In this document: positions 47,186 through 59,300 of the stretch, piece after piece | How the letters are laid out: each line of letters opens with the position of its first letter | Position numbering within the stretch: the stretch's first letter is position 1 | Origin: Phallus indusiatus | Lineage: Eukaryota > Basidiomycota > Agaricomycetes > Phallales > Phallaceae | Assembly (NCBI GenBank): GCA_027605045.1 | Contig: JAQFWX010000001.1 | Span: 2,728,001 to 2,792,000 of the forward strand | Direction: 5' to 3' | DNA: 64,000 bases | Position numbers and translations under genes: made by a program | Notes under the pieces: model-generated | The model's input: the letters and a program-made list of their open reading frames with translations, nothing else | Told to the model about the DNA's origin: nothing | The model's database searches: none

Positions 47186-48779
47186 CAGTGGCTCACAAAA
47201 GTGTCCCTATGTTTTCGCATTTTGGGAAGATTCATCTATAGCTCCTGAAGTAAGACATATGGTATTCCAAATTTTTATTCAATGAAACTACAATATAATA
47301 GCTACATTTCTATCAAAAAATAAAGAAATTCCATCTAGAAAATAAAAAGGTATATCCAATTTAAAATGACTGCTCATAGGGACAGTTTTGTGAGGGTATG
47401 TTTGTACTTGGGAAACCTGAAGAAAACCTGTATCAACAGTAGGTAAAACATGAGATTTGGGCTTTTATATTGTTTATTACTTGATTACTGATTTTTTATT
47501 TGCTTGGTTTATCTTCATCTTCTGTCTATCTTCTGTATACTATTGTGTAACTAAATTCTCCTGTTTATACAGAAAATGCAACCTCTAAACAAGATTATCA
47601 AATCTATCTCAACTCTATCACATTCTAATGGATCTATATTTAATATAAATATAAAATAATGTCAAAATAGACCAAAAACATCTTATTAACAGTCATATTT
47701 CAAAACTCTCCCCTGCTAGCATACAGTGTCCCAACATACAAAGTCATCTCTGGAGAGTCAAAACTGCTGATTGAGATACCAGATATGTAAATTCTATAAT
47801 CCTGAGTCATAAAAGTATACAATCAAACATAGAAACTCCCAGAAATCATGTGTTCAAGGTAATGCTGAAGACAAAAAGACAACAGCTGAAACAGACTGAT
47901 TATAGGTACTGAATGGACATGGTATTATGCTATCAAAACTAATTTGGGGAAGGCTGGAAATGAGTTATTTTGTCAGATAAGATCAATATTAATAGGATCA
48001 TGTTGAATAATTTACAGTATTTACAGAAAGAGATTGGAAAATATCTATTTACTAGAACCACTCAAATTGCAGTGAAATGTGGTGACAAGAATATTATGGT
48101 AAGAACATATTAAGGCACGAGAGATGTCAGAAATCTATTTGGGATTGAAGTTTAGATACATATGATTCAGTATTGAACATTTATATATCAGCACTTGCTC
48201 CCTAAGATAAGAAAATTAGGAATCTTTATGGGCATAATAGCTTTATAGCAAGACACCAATCCTGAATATTCATATAAAATGACTGTAAATATGATTATAA
48301 GATTATATTATTAAACTAATTAGATTTATTTTATATCATCTTCAATTATTTTCCTGAAAATCTCATAGAAGCAGCCTGAATGACAACTTAATGGGTATCC
48401 AGAGATACTATGCAGAGCAAGGCATAGATGAAAGAATATCAGGCAAGAATGGAAAGTAATAGTAGTAAGTAATCATCAGAATAACATTATGAATGTATCT
48501 GAAAAATTGGAAGTAGTAATAAAGGCCAGGAAAGCCTTATTAAGTACTAATTCTGCATTCTGGCTATACCCTCACAAAACTGTCCCTATGAGCAGTCATT
48601 TTAAATTGGATATATCTTTTTATTTTCTGGATGGAATTTCTTTATTTTTTGATAGAAATGTAGCTATTATATTGTAGTTTCATTGAATAAAAATTTGGAA
48701 TACCATATGTCTTACTTCAGGAGCTATAGATGAATCTTCCCAAAATGCGAAAACATAGGGACACTTTTGTGAGCCACTG
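47186..48779. mobile_element. Mariner-like foldback element inserted at TA
   Basis: Perfect or near-perfect inverted repeats of about 215 bp (47186-47400 and 48565-48779), starting CAGTGGCTCACAAAAGTGTC, flanked by TA (47184-47185, 48780-48781). The roughly 1.16 kb interior is AT-rich and has no transposase. Each repeat is itself bounded by an imperfect inverted motif (CTCACAAAAGTGTCCCTATG outside, CATAGGGACAGTTTTGTGAG inside). The paralogous empty site at 40735-40755 confirms the exact borders. Confidence 0.93.
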
Positions 48780-48781
48780 TA

Positions 48782-50966
48782 CCGGTGAGAACTGTGAGCT
48801 ATCTCGTTTATGTGTTAATTGTGTCGACTCATCGCTTGAAAAGCCCGAGATCTTTGACCCATGTCATCCCGCAGATGCTCCTCCCTAATGAGGTCTCCAC
48901 GCCCGACGGAAAAATCTGGGCCACCGGTGAAGATACTAGAAAACGCCGACGACAACATACTCAAAGGCGGCGTAGGTAGCATGGAAACAGGAATACGCTG
49001 TCGGAGGGCAACGGGGCTATTGAATTGTCCCCCGGCCCTCCTTATCAGCTGAAGTCAGCAGTGTGATCAATATCAGGAAACACTGCACAGGATTTGGTTT
49101 GGATGGTGGGTGGTAAAATCAACATTGCGTCGACTGCGAATTCAGCACCACTCCATATGACCTTTGTTTCGTGCTTTTCGTTGTTGTTTATAATTTATCA
49201 CTGATAGTAAGTATTTGTTTTTCCAAGTTCCCAAACCTCACCTCTCACTTCGAGTCGTTGACATCTGTGTACTCTCTCGCCTTTCCGATTCCGCCGGGCC
49301 CGTCGCTTTACTAAATGCCCTTAGAACAAACGCGCTGGTTCGTCGTGAAGAATTTTCTCACTCGGCGTGATACTTACCCTCGCATCAGTGGTCTGTGAAC
49401 TTTATTCCAGATCGCTTGTGGTGTCTGGTTGAATTTTCCGCTCACATTCAGCCGATAGTTATGTGTTCTGTTTCTGGCAAACATGATATGTCTTGATAGC
49501 AATCAAGAAATGACGATCATATCAACTGTCTCGAAATAACAATGATGAAAACGTATCATTGAAAGAATAAAAATTGATCCTCCTATGTCGCTACTCCTAA
49601 CTCGCGGCCATGAAAGTGAAGAAGGGCCGGAAGTGAGACGTTTGTCTTTGAATTCATCCTAACAGGAGTTCGCGGCGAATCAAAATTGAGTTGAGATGAT
49701 TTGTGTGTGTGAATCTGTAAGTCCCTGGGGGCGTGGCCCTATGTGCCGGGACTTTGACTTATGGAGATGGCCGGTCGCGTCATTCATCTTGTGCGCCTTG
49801 CTTGTTCGGTTCAGAGATGATTTATATGTTGATAAATAGTCATGTTGTTGAAAAAAAAAACACAAACGGTGAAGAGCGCGTCTCAGGAGTAGGCAGAGAC
49901 GGAGAGGGAACCAGTGTAGTGTGTAGGATAGAAATTGTAGAGTAGTTTTGAGAATAAAGAGAAGCTTTTCGCAAAAGAGGGCTTTAGTGAGTGTAAACAA
50001 GGGATAATGAGATGATATTCTGCGTCGAAAACGACGTCTTTTTATATACAATTTGAGGAGAGTGTTTTACTAAGCTAAATAACTACGGATTTCGCGGCCC
50101 AGGGTCAAAATGTCAAGGAAAACAAGGAAACGAACAAAAGGAGTTTAGAAAACTGTTAAATAAAATGTAAACTAGTCAAAAGTAGTCAAAAGCGCTTCGC
50201 ATAGGCATAAATTTGTAAGAAAATGAGAAAATGGAAAGACGGAATTGAATTTAAAGAGATTAGAGCATTCTTCCCTTAATAATCCCATTTAATTTGCTAC
50301 TCCATAACACGGAATCGTCTCGTAGCGAATTTCCAATGCTTTCTTCGTCCGTGGCACACGCATATATCGAGATTCGAGTTTTATTTGACCACAAATTAGC
50401 TCGTTGCGCTGGGCTGTGCAGCACAGGTAAACGGCGTCTATTCCCATGTTCGCCTCGTAAGTCGTTCTCGTCCTCAACAACGGCTTGCATTGGAATCACC
50501 GTATCACCCATTTGGCAAATGATCATCTTGGCGCGGATGACAGTTTGAAATTTTGAACCGACTACTAGGTTGTTCTAGAAGCACATTTTCTCTTTCCATA
50601 GAAAGTCATGGAGCTCCTAGCAGTCAAATTTGATGCCGAGCTGATCTTGGTTTAGCAGAGAAATAATCTAATAGCGCTGTGAGACTCAGGCTGTTCCAAC
50701 GATAATAAACTTACGATTTTTATGAGATGATATGTGCGGAGGGTCCGTAAAGTTCGGAGGGATGGATTTTGGTAATTAAAAGTTACTGCGATTGCAACAA
50801 TTTTGAGTCATGCCATGATTGATGATTAGGGCGACTTAACAATAAACATCCACTTTCCCCTCCTTTTTATATATATGGGGTTCCTGGCTTATACTTGACC
50901 CATAACTCAGACTCAAAAACAATCCCTCAACTTACTTTCGCGCCACTACAATTCAGACTTTTGAGA
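48782..50966. other. Intergenic, no supportable gene
   Basis: 48782-49060 continues the duplicated block interrupted by the foldback element. 49680-50100 has a minus-strand TATA-like run and frames without recognisable content. 50260-50526 (minus) is an 88-codon frame with no features. The last 120 bases are the P5 upstream region. Confidence 0.4.
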
Positions 50967-53089
50967 ATGAACAATGCCATTGAAATGGACGTGTCAGACG
51001 TGATACAAACGGCATATCTTGAGTGGGTTTTCATCTTAAACATTCGTTATTTAATTGACTAAAAGCATTAGGTATGTCTTGAGACTTGTAAATTGTGCTA
51101 CTCTAGGTACGTTGCCTCATTTATAACAGGTGTTAGGGCACGATCGTTCAGCGATTAGACTTAAGGATCAGACTGCTACTATAACCCAGTAACCCAGTCT
51201 ATAATAGCGCAAGGAACTACTCATGCGCGCACAGTTGTATATATACATGATTACGCTATCTCTAACCAATAGCTATCAGGTGCATTATCTACCAATAGGA
51301 AGGACGGTAGCCGAGGACAATACGGATGACATAGAGAAAGAGGGAGATAGGGCAGAATGGAGCGAATGGAGAAACGGGGAGAGTTCGGAAGAATACGCGA
51401 GGGATAAATACGGACCGGTATACCGGGTACCGTATGACCGACGTAGAGCGCGTAGGCATCTAAGTAGGTTATACTATACTACGCTAATATACTAGAGTGA
51501 CCGTAGACCAGAGACGTACCCTGACAACAGGGTGCTGATGAGCACTGAAATTATTATAATGCATTAGCGCTACTAGTGTATACAACGATATTGGCAGCAT
51601 CACAAGAAATCGTATATGTGTGGCTATCACCAAAGCCTTTAAGCATTCCAAGCCTGCTTTATATTTTTACAAGATATGGGACACTTGTTGGTCAAGTGAC
51701 TACCGTTTGGTTAAACTCTGTACCAGTAAGCAGAAATATTCAGCGGCGGAGTTTGTGACAAACAGATGACATTTTTTTAATGCAGTTAGGAAGGTAAGAC
51801 AGTATGATCCATTACGAAGAGTCAAAATTCAAAAAGTACAAAAAGTTTGTGCGATGTTCTGTCTTATATAGTAGATGTAGTAACCATTCTGGGATACACC
51901 GGTGTTCAAGGTTGGTGTAGCATAGTTATATGGTTTATGAACTAAAACATTTGAACTATTTGACTATTTGTTCAGGCTTGTTAATTGCCCGAGCATACTC
52001 ATTGTGTCAAGGGAACAAGGCCGTGACTGGGATTTTAGCCTTACTTTTTTTGGGAGGGTTTGGTGCGTTCATTTATGGTAAGAAACTCATATCATGGCGA
52101 GAAAATATTAGTAACGTAGTAGAATCCTTACCTTTATTCAGAGGCAACACTATCTTCGGGATGTTCGAACAATAGGTGCGAAACAATGGAACTATTGAGT
52201 TGCGTTGAATTTTGTCTCATTGATATTGTTCTAGCTCTTTCTGTAAGGTTTTATGAACATTACGTGTTATTAATAAGTCTAAATAAATTGCAATACGATT
52301 TTTCGAAGCGTTCCCACTGGCCTTGGTCGAAAATATTTGTGTTATTTTAGCTGATCTAATTGTCTTCTCCGTTTGCTTATGGAAGGTCTGGGGTACATGG
52401 AAATTAAAGCGCGAAACCGGCATTCAAAGTCGCAATGACATTGTTTCAGTGCTGCTCCACCAAAGTACGTTTCAATTATATCATTACACAACGAGATTGT
52501 GTTCACACATTGAATTAGTTATTTCGAGGTTTTGGTGAGTTTGTTGGATAACGATGCAAAAGAATCATTTGTATGACTGAGATTTTCTTCCAAGTTTCGT
52601 GATTATTTTTACAGCCACTATCATAATTATTAATCGAGTAAAAAAATTCAGATTCTGATTAAAGTTTCTCAGTAACTGACTTTTGAATGCAGATTAAGGA
52701 TATCGTGAGTATACATCATGACTATGATTAAATAAACTATCAAGCCATTTATAATACAATCAATTTCAGACTGCAGTCAATATCACGTATAGTTTCCAAC
52801 AGAGGTATGGTCATATCTGTCTTCATTCTTCCGTCATTGTTCATCTTCAATTCCAAGTCTATCGGCCATTTTACTCGCCGATTTCACTTTGGATCTTCGT
52901 CAGCAAAATTCCGCAGAAATTCAAGCCGCAAATATAACGCTCCCTTCTATTCAAATTCAAAGTGTGGCGACTTATATACACCGATCTATCCTTGTGGAGA
53001 TGGGAAACAATGAAACGCCGGTACACAATACAAGGGGTGAAAGTGATCGATCGACCCCGGACGCCGAGATTGGATACGAACAGTCTTAG
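50967..53089 (+). CDS. DUF6533-type seven-helix membrane protein P5, LTR in intron 2
   Basis: Start MNNAIEMDVSDVIQTA at 50967. Exon 2 is at about 51071-51105. A 396-bp solo LTR lies wholly inside intron 2, so splicing could still remove it. Exon 3 has LLVYTTILAASQEIVYVW and LYIFTRYGTLVG; exon 5 LCDVLSYIVDVVTILGYTGVQ; exon 6 LLIARAYSLCQGNKAV; exon 9 ALVENICVILADLIVF and CLWKVWGTWKLK; exon 11 FVIIFTATIIIINR; last exon ILLADFTLDLRQQNSAE, stop at 53089. Tiny exons: 51786-51793, 52235-52242, 52519-52534, 52693-52704. No internal stop in the junctions I checked. Function unknown; whether the intron of roughly 480 nt is spliced well is open. Confidence 0.7.
51131..51526 (+). mobile_element. Solo LTR, family 3, in P5 intron 2
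   Basis: It runs from TGTTAGGGCACGATCG to GACGTACCCTGACA, 396 bp, flanked by ACAGG (51126-51130, 51527-51531). It is the complete version of the LTR at 1-378. Confidence 0.95.
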
Positions 53090-54590
53090 TATGGGCACAA
53101 ACGACGTGATCAATGTACGCGGATTCTAAACTAAGTGTATTCAAGGTGACCGGGTGAGATAGGCTTTATGCAATTCCACCGTGATCATCTCATAAATTCA
53201 CAGAATATTCCTAATGTATTGTGTCAAATGGGGGTCAATATAAAAAAATAAAAACGTAAAGTGCGGAGATGTCCGATTACGAGTGCTTTTTATACATACA
53301 TAGCCACATGCGAATTTGATCAAATCAGTGCAGCTTCTAGCAATGAAGCGAGTTTATGTAACACTCGGTCGTAGTACATGGGGAGGCGCAGAACTCGATC
53401 AAAGAACCCCCAACCAGAAAAACCAGAACTAAAAGCACTAGTAGTAGCAGATGAGTAGTAGCCTCGTCGTTCTGATTGATCTTGACGGACCCATTTTCGA
53501 AATCTGTGTTATCCTATCCCGATGGAGGGCTGACATCTTGGTATGTTTCGTTAACTACTATAGGATTACCTTGAAAAGACACGGGTGACCGGTGACCGGT
53601 GACCCGAGATCTTCGTATGGTGTTATATCAACGAAATGTTTCTATGAACTGAAAAATCCGTTAATATTACATTCGGAATTGGTATAGTTGATGAGCGGCT
53701 TACCGATCGCTGGTGATGCGGCGGGGTCATCACTACGTCACCGTGTGGAGGGTATACTTGGGCCCTGTGTGAGTATTAATTTCACTCTATTGACGAATTA
53801 AGATTGCCAAACGAAGTGGCAGAACCAGATTCCAATCTGGGCATTCCGTGACGAACATTCATCCGTTACTTGGAGCGAAATCCGTTTTTAACGCATTTTG
53901 TCTGCTATCAGAGCGGTCTGGTGAGATAAGGTGACCAGTGAACATGGCGGATTTGTCAAGGCTGCACGCATGTATGAGAGACATATGTATAAGATTAACT
54001 ACGTGAAGAATGTATTGGGTATGTGTAGAAATGCTTGATTTGTATTGACGAGATTGATGTTTCCGAATGTGTCGACTTTTTTACCGTTGCGCAGATCGGG
54101 CGGCCATACACTACAATGAACCAAACTCTTCCTATATCATAGTCTGGTCTTGCAGATAAGACGTACCTGCATTCCAACGAGGCGTGCAGCAGCCAGCAGC
54201 CCAAGCACCCCTCTTGGCATGTAATCTAAAATGGACAACGAAAGTATCTGCTTGTCACTGGACGGACTTCGGCTACGTTATAATCGTGTTTTCAACGCTG
54301 GTAATAAGTGTGCGATTGTCTGTTACTCCGACTCTGATGAGTTAGCCTTAATACACTGTACAACATCTCGCGACATACCAGTATGAACACGGTTAGACAC
54401 AGAAAAGAGCTCCACGTTGGGACTACTTTGGGAAATCGGCGCAGTGTAGCAATATGCTGGGCTGAAGAAACAAGTTTGATACAGTAAAAAAATCGCGGAT
54501 TGTATAAATATAAGGAACATTTACCTTAATTTAGTCTTCTGCCATGAAATGGACATGAAAGATAGATAATAATCAGCGCAAGATTTGACT
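53090..54590. other. Intergenic with duplicated block
   Basis: 53880-54200 matches 7479-7790 (GGCGGATTTGTCAAGG, GGTCTTGCAGATAAGACGTACCTGCATTCC, in part). There is a short ACCGGTGACC direct repeat near 53585. No gene seen. Confidence 0.45.
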
Positions 54591-54629
54591 GGGACTATTG
54601 GCACGTTCGTACAATTCCCATTCATGGCG

Positions 54630-55850
54630 TTGTTGGCAAATTCTGTCCTATGAAAGAATTCTTAGCTGTAATTGAGACTGCCGATCCGAATACCCCGGAT
54701 GTAGATGAGGACAACACCAATGCATCTTGGGGACATGGTCACTTTCGCAGCGGCAGCCTAGGCATCAACAACCTCATGTGGCCGGCAACTTGGGCTGATA
54801 TTGGCAATCGTGAAATTGCCTATCGAGTGCTTGCTGCCACAATCCGGACTTGCCGCGTCTCTAGGTTTTTATGCTTCAAGCGTAAAATAAACGCCTCTAC
54901 ATTCCTTGCCGATATTGTTAGGGCTACTCAGCTCACACTAGAGGGAGGGGATCCTAAGTAAATATATTGAGGGAGAAACTAACTACTCACCTAGAGGGAG
55001 GGGATCCTAAGAGAACAAGCTTAGGGACCCTCACTCTAGGTACAGCTACTATATACATAAACGACGACGCGGCGTGCGGCCCTGACACAGCTAAGTGCCA
55101 GGCGCCCAAGCCGAGCCTAAGCGACGTGATGTCACGGGCATCACGCCGGGTATGAGCGCGCAACGCGCGCGAGTAAAGAATGTGAAATAGAGACGGAGGG
55201 AGCAAACGGAAGGTGGATTTAATGTATGGGAAATGTAAATGAAATGGAAATGAACATATACCGAGGATAATAAATAAGGAAAAAGGAGGGGACGCGGTAG
55301 TGTACCCTGACAGATATATACTTTTGCAAAATCGTGGAGCGTCTCTGGGAACAAGTACAGCTTCAGCAGGAGAAGGAAGTAGGTTTTTAACATAGATCTG
55401 TCGGTTGAAATGACAGCTGTTTCTATAATAGACCTCGTCGAACTCTTGCGCCCTTCAAGATGCGGCTGCGCCGTCCTCTGGCCCTTACGCTGATGTGGAT
55501 GCAAATTCTGCCCAGACAACCCTTTCTAGTACTAGCACCAGAGACGAGCGTTCTCAACTGCAGGTATGTATGCAATTGCCCAATCTTTCTGTGCTAATAA
55601 CCGGCCGGCTCAAAACATCAGTCCCTTTTTGTGAATGAGCTGAAGGCGTTGGCTCAGGTGCGTTCTACGAAAATAGATTCAGTCAGGAGAACACCGCTCA
55701 AAGAAGGTATTTCTTGTGATTGATCGAAGTTGTGTGTACCTGATTATCTGACAAGCTTGTAGACTATATTAATGCTCTTCTGAATTCATCTCCTCCCATT
55801 TCCGCTCAAGAAATAGATGGTTTGATTATACAGGTATGGCTTATTTCATT
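54630..55850 (+). pseudogene. Hypothetical gene split by a solo LTR
   Basis: Before the LTR there is an open frame with conserved-looking sequence (DNTNASWGHGHF, LMWPATWADIGNREIAYRVL, INASTFLADI). With the LTR and one target copy ignored, the frame goes on after 55313 (FCKIVERLWEQVQLQQEKE). Further exon-like pieces with GT-AG borders follow near 55480-55560, 55622-55705 and 55762-55832. I remember similar multi-copy hypothetical proteins in Agaricomycetes but cannot name a domain. Start and end are not clear. Unless the LTR were spliced out, the product is broken. Confidence 0.4.
54916..55312 (+). mobile_element. Solo LTR, family 1 (copy e)
   Basis: TGTTAGGGCTACTC...GTGTACCCTGACA, 397 bp long form, flanked by GATAT (54911-54915, 55313-55317). 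Confidence 0.95.
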
Positions 55851-56034
55851 CACACCTTTGACATGCCCGCTCAATTAAGACACGTGTATACGCATGTATA
55901 TACTCAGCACAAAGAAAAGGTGAAAGGTTCTCATAAAGTAACTAAATCCTAAGTCAATGTATGCATTGATATTGTATTCCATGTAAAATGTAAATTTTGA
56001 CTCAACCATGACTTAAAAACGACTTTTTTCAACT

Positions 56035-56205
56035 AATGAGTGACTTTTATTCAACTTGAAAACGACTTTTATCTGACTGAAAAACATCTCATATTTCACT
56101 TAAAAACAACCTTTATTTGACCTGAAAACAACTTTTATTTGACCTGAAAACAGCATTTAATTGACCTGGAAACAGCATTTAATTGACCTTTCAGTGACAT
56201 TATTA
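56035..56205 (+). repeat. Degenerate tandem repeat, about 24 bp
   Basis: Six or seven imperfect units like TGACCTGAAAACAACTTTTA; the last two read GACCTGGAAACAGCATTTAA. AT-rich, non-coding. Confidence 0.75.
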
Positions 56206-56366
56206 CTGTTGAACTTAAGTTGGAAAATATGTTAAAAAAGTAAAAAAAGTCGAAAATCTGGTAATTTCGACGTATGTTCGACTTAATTCCGACCTAATTC
56301 CAACCTTAGCTTCTCACGGAGTATGACGTGTCGTGCTCGTGAGCGTTACAGGCGTAGTCTTAGCGA

Positions 56367-56761
56367 TGTTAGGGCTACTCAGCTCAGACTAGAGGGAGGG
56401 GATCCTAAGAGATATATATTGGGAAAGTACTAACTACTCACCTAGAGGGAGGGGATCCTAAGAGAACAAGCTTAGGGACCCTCACTCTAGGTACAGCTAC
56501 TATATACACAAACGACGACGCGGCGTGCGGCCCTGGCACAGCTAAGTGCCAGGCGCCCAAGCCGAATCTAAGCGACGTGATGTCACGGGCATCACGCCGG
56601 GTACGAGCGCGCGACGCGCGCGAGTAGAGAAAGTGAAATAGAGACAGAACAAGGGAACGGAAAGTAAAAGTAACATATGGGAATGATAAATAAAGTAGAA
56701 ACGAAATGATGCCGATGATAATAAATAAGAAAATGAGAGACGGCGGTAGCGTACCCTGACA
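56367..56761 (+). mobile_element. Solo LTR, family 1 (copy f)
   Basis: TGTTAGGGCTACTC...GCGTACCCTGACA, 395 bp, flanked by AGCGA (56362-56366, 56762-56766). Confidence 0.95.
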
Positions 56762-57313
56762 AGCGACGATATTCAGACTCCGACGCTTGTCGCCTGTTCT
56801 CCATAACTCCCTAAGAATACAGGACCCATACTTTCGACATATACGATGGGATAATTGATCCACCCTGAAAATAGGCACCTACCATCAAGACGTCGAATGG
56901 TAATGTATATGTTGGCGCAATCACCATCATTCAGTATGTATTGGGTGAGACGTTGGTAAGACGGGTGAGATATCTAGTTTTATGTTTAGTTAAATGGTTA
57001 AATCGATTTATCATTGTGATTAGATGTATGGACGGTTCATGTGATTCCGCAGATTCGAAATTCACACGTATTGATATCAAAATCCATATATGGTTCCTTC
57101 TTTAATGTCGCAGGCTAAGTTACTGCCGCAGAAAACAAAGATAGAAAATAAATCAAACCCATCCTAAATCAAAAAAACAAAGGATAAATACGGAACACAA
57201 TATCCTGCCCTTAAATCTGTATCACGGAGGATTAGCTTTGACTTCCCCGTCGAGTTTCATTCTCAATACTTCGACGGTGTTGAGCCCACGTTATCACCAT
57301 AGCTAAGCGTGGT
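56762..57313. other. Spacer between two solo LTRs
   Basis: It starts with the duplicated motif ATATTCAGACTCCGACG, also seen at 40540 and 63690. No gene. The two LTRs on either side have the same orientation but different target duplications, so they are separate insertions and not the ends of one element. Confidence 0.6.
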
Positions 57314-57703
57314 TGTTAGGGCTACTCAGCTCACACTAGAGGGAGGGGATCCTAAGAGAATATATTGGAAGGGAAACTAACTACTCACCTAGAGGGAGGG
57401 GATCCTAAGAGAACAAGCTTAGGGACCCTCACTCTAGGTACAGCTACTATATACATAAAACGACGACGCGGCGTGCGGCCCTGACACAACTAAGTGCCAG
57501 GCGCCCAAGCCGAACCTAGCGACGTGATGTCACGGACATCACGCCGGTACGAGCGCGACGCGCGAGTAGAGAAAGTGAAATAGAGACAGAACAAGGAAAC
57601 GGAGAGTGAAAGTAAAATATGGAAAGGATAAATAAAATAGAAAAGAAACGATGCCGATGATAATAAATAAGAAAATGAGAGACGGCGGTAGCGTACCCTG
57701 ACA
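57314..57703 (+). mobile_element. Solo LTR, family 1 (copy g)
   Basis: TGTTAGGGCTACTC...GCGTACCCTGACA, 390 bp, flanked by GTGGT (57309-57313, 57704-57708). Confidence 0.95.
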
Positions 57704-58086
57704 GTGGTCCGTTGGCGTCCGTGTAATAAATACACTGTGAGTGTTGGTGCTTCACCTGTGTTAGCGGTGCTAGAATGTTCAATGAATTAGGTCAGTGTTA
57801 TTGACATTACCCATCTGTGGCAGGATGGCCGTATTAAAAACAAATATCTCGGGGTAAGCACTTCTGTTAGGCGCATTCGAAAAAATGGTGAGTATGCCAC
57901 TGAGTCATTGAATCTCATGTCGATGATTTTTGAACTGGGAGTAAGGTGATGTTGATTGCGCATGTCGTGTTAGACCGGGAGGATCATTCATAATTGACAA
58001 CAATATCGACCACTGATTTGTTTGGATACGGTGGCAGGAAGCTTTCAGGATAAGGTGGGAGAGACTCAAGGTCAACAGAACTTTAT

Positions 58087-58215
58087 GTGCACACGACATT
58101 GCAGGGATGGCACTGTACCCTTACGCATCAGGTTACCGAAGACCAGGGTACTTTCAGGGTCCATGCTCAGCATGTCTACAGTGACGCAGCGAACAACGCC
58201 ACCAAGATCGCTGGT
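58087..58215 (+). pseudogene. Hsp20 relic, copy D (C-terminal scrap)
   Basis: TLQGWHCTLTHQ then VTEDQGTFRVHAQ aligns with LQDGILTLRIPE and KDQGSFRIQIQ of copy A after one frame change. The 3' flank (AACAACGCCACCAAG) matches those of copies B and C. Confidence 0.6.
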
Positions 58216-58599
58216 GTATATTGCTGGAAGAGGAAGATATTTAGTCGAAGTTACATTTTTATAGGTGCTTAGGCACAAATAATGCACGTGAGACCACGTA
58301 TTTCGTTTGTTTGAGGGTGCCTCGCATTTGGCATGTTTTTTTAAGTTTGCTTTAATTTATCATAAATAGCTGAGCGCAAATTCGACCTGTGAACTCATCT
58401 GACAAATTCAGGGTCTTTTGGGGAGCGAATACGAAGTCCAGGTTACGTCTACCATTCATCTCGGAAGCTATATATATCATTATTACCCATCATGAGACAG
58501 CTTCGCCACTGGCCACATGAACATCACAACGACATCAGGTTCTCAATGAGATGTGATGTCTTATGATATATTTTTACAATAATTAGACCCTTTTCAATT

Positions 58600-59300
58600 T
58601 CGAATTCATTTGTGTTTCTATGGATCTCAATCGGTTGCAGCCAGCACTCTCATCAGTCAAGAAGATACCGAATTGGTATCTTCTTGAAGCGATACAGGAG
58701 TCCCATCGCAAGTTCCCGACGCCATGTCTGTCAGGGTACGCTACCGCCGTCTCTCATTTTCTTATTTATTATCATCGGCATCATTTCGTTTCTACTTTAT
58801 TTATCATTCCCATATGTTACTTTTACTTTCCGTTCCCTTGTTCTGTCTCTATTTCACTTTCTCTACTCGCGCGCGTCGCGCGCTCGTACCCGGCGTGATG
58901 CCCGTGACATCACGTCGCTTAGATTCGGCTTGGGCGCCTGGCACTTAGCTGTGCCAGGGCCGCACGCCGCGTCGTCGTTTGTGTATATAGTAGTTGTACC
59001 TAGAGTGAGGGTCCCTAAGCTTGTTCTCTTAGGATCCCCTCCCTCTAGGTGAGTAGTTAGTACTTTCCCAATATATATCTCTTAGGATCCCCTCCCTCTA
59101 GTCTGAGCTGAGTAGCCCTAACAATGTCAGATCGCTGATATTGTCAGGATGATCAGTATATTGATATTTAATAGTGAAGAGGGTGTCCATAAATGAATTT
59201 CAGCAGCCATTCCAAGTTCCCATTGACAGTCTCGACTCTCTATGCATATGTAGTCCCGATATCCTGGGTAACGGTAAAGTTCCAGGAACAAAAATCATAC
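58600..59300 (+). pseudogene. Unrecognised relic interrupted by an LTR
   Basis: VSMDLNRLQPALSSVKKIP and IPNWYLLEAIQESHRKFP are followed by the solo LTR, then QIADIVRMISIL before decay. The inverted relative is at 42130-42760. Family unknown; broken by insertion and stops. Confidence 0.4.
58729..59123 (-). mobile_element. Solo LTR, family 1 (copy h)
   Basis: TGTCAGGGTACGC...GTAGCCCTAACA, 395 bp, flanked by ATGTC (58724-58728, 59124-59128). Confidence 0.95.

Noticed and set aside
49680..50051. Minus-strand 123-codon frame with TATA-like upstream
   Set aside because: No family features, low-complexity Leu/Phe stretch, no intron structure; could be part of an unrecognised LTR but ends were not found.
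56367..57703. Full-length LTR retrotransposon between copies f and g
   Set aside because: The 553 bp between them has no coding region, and each LTR has its own distinct target duplication.
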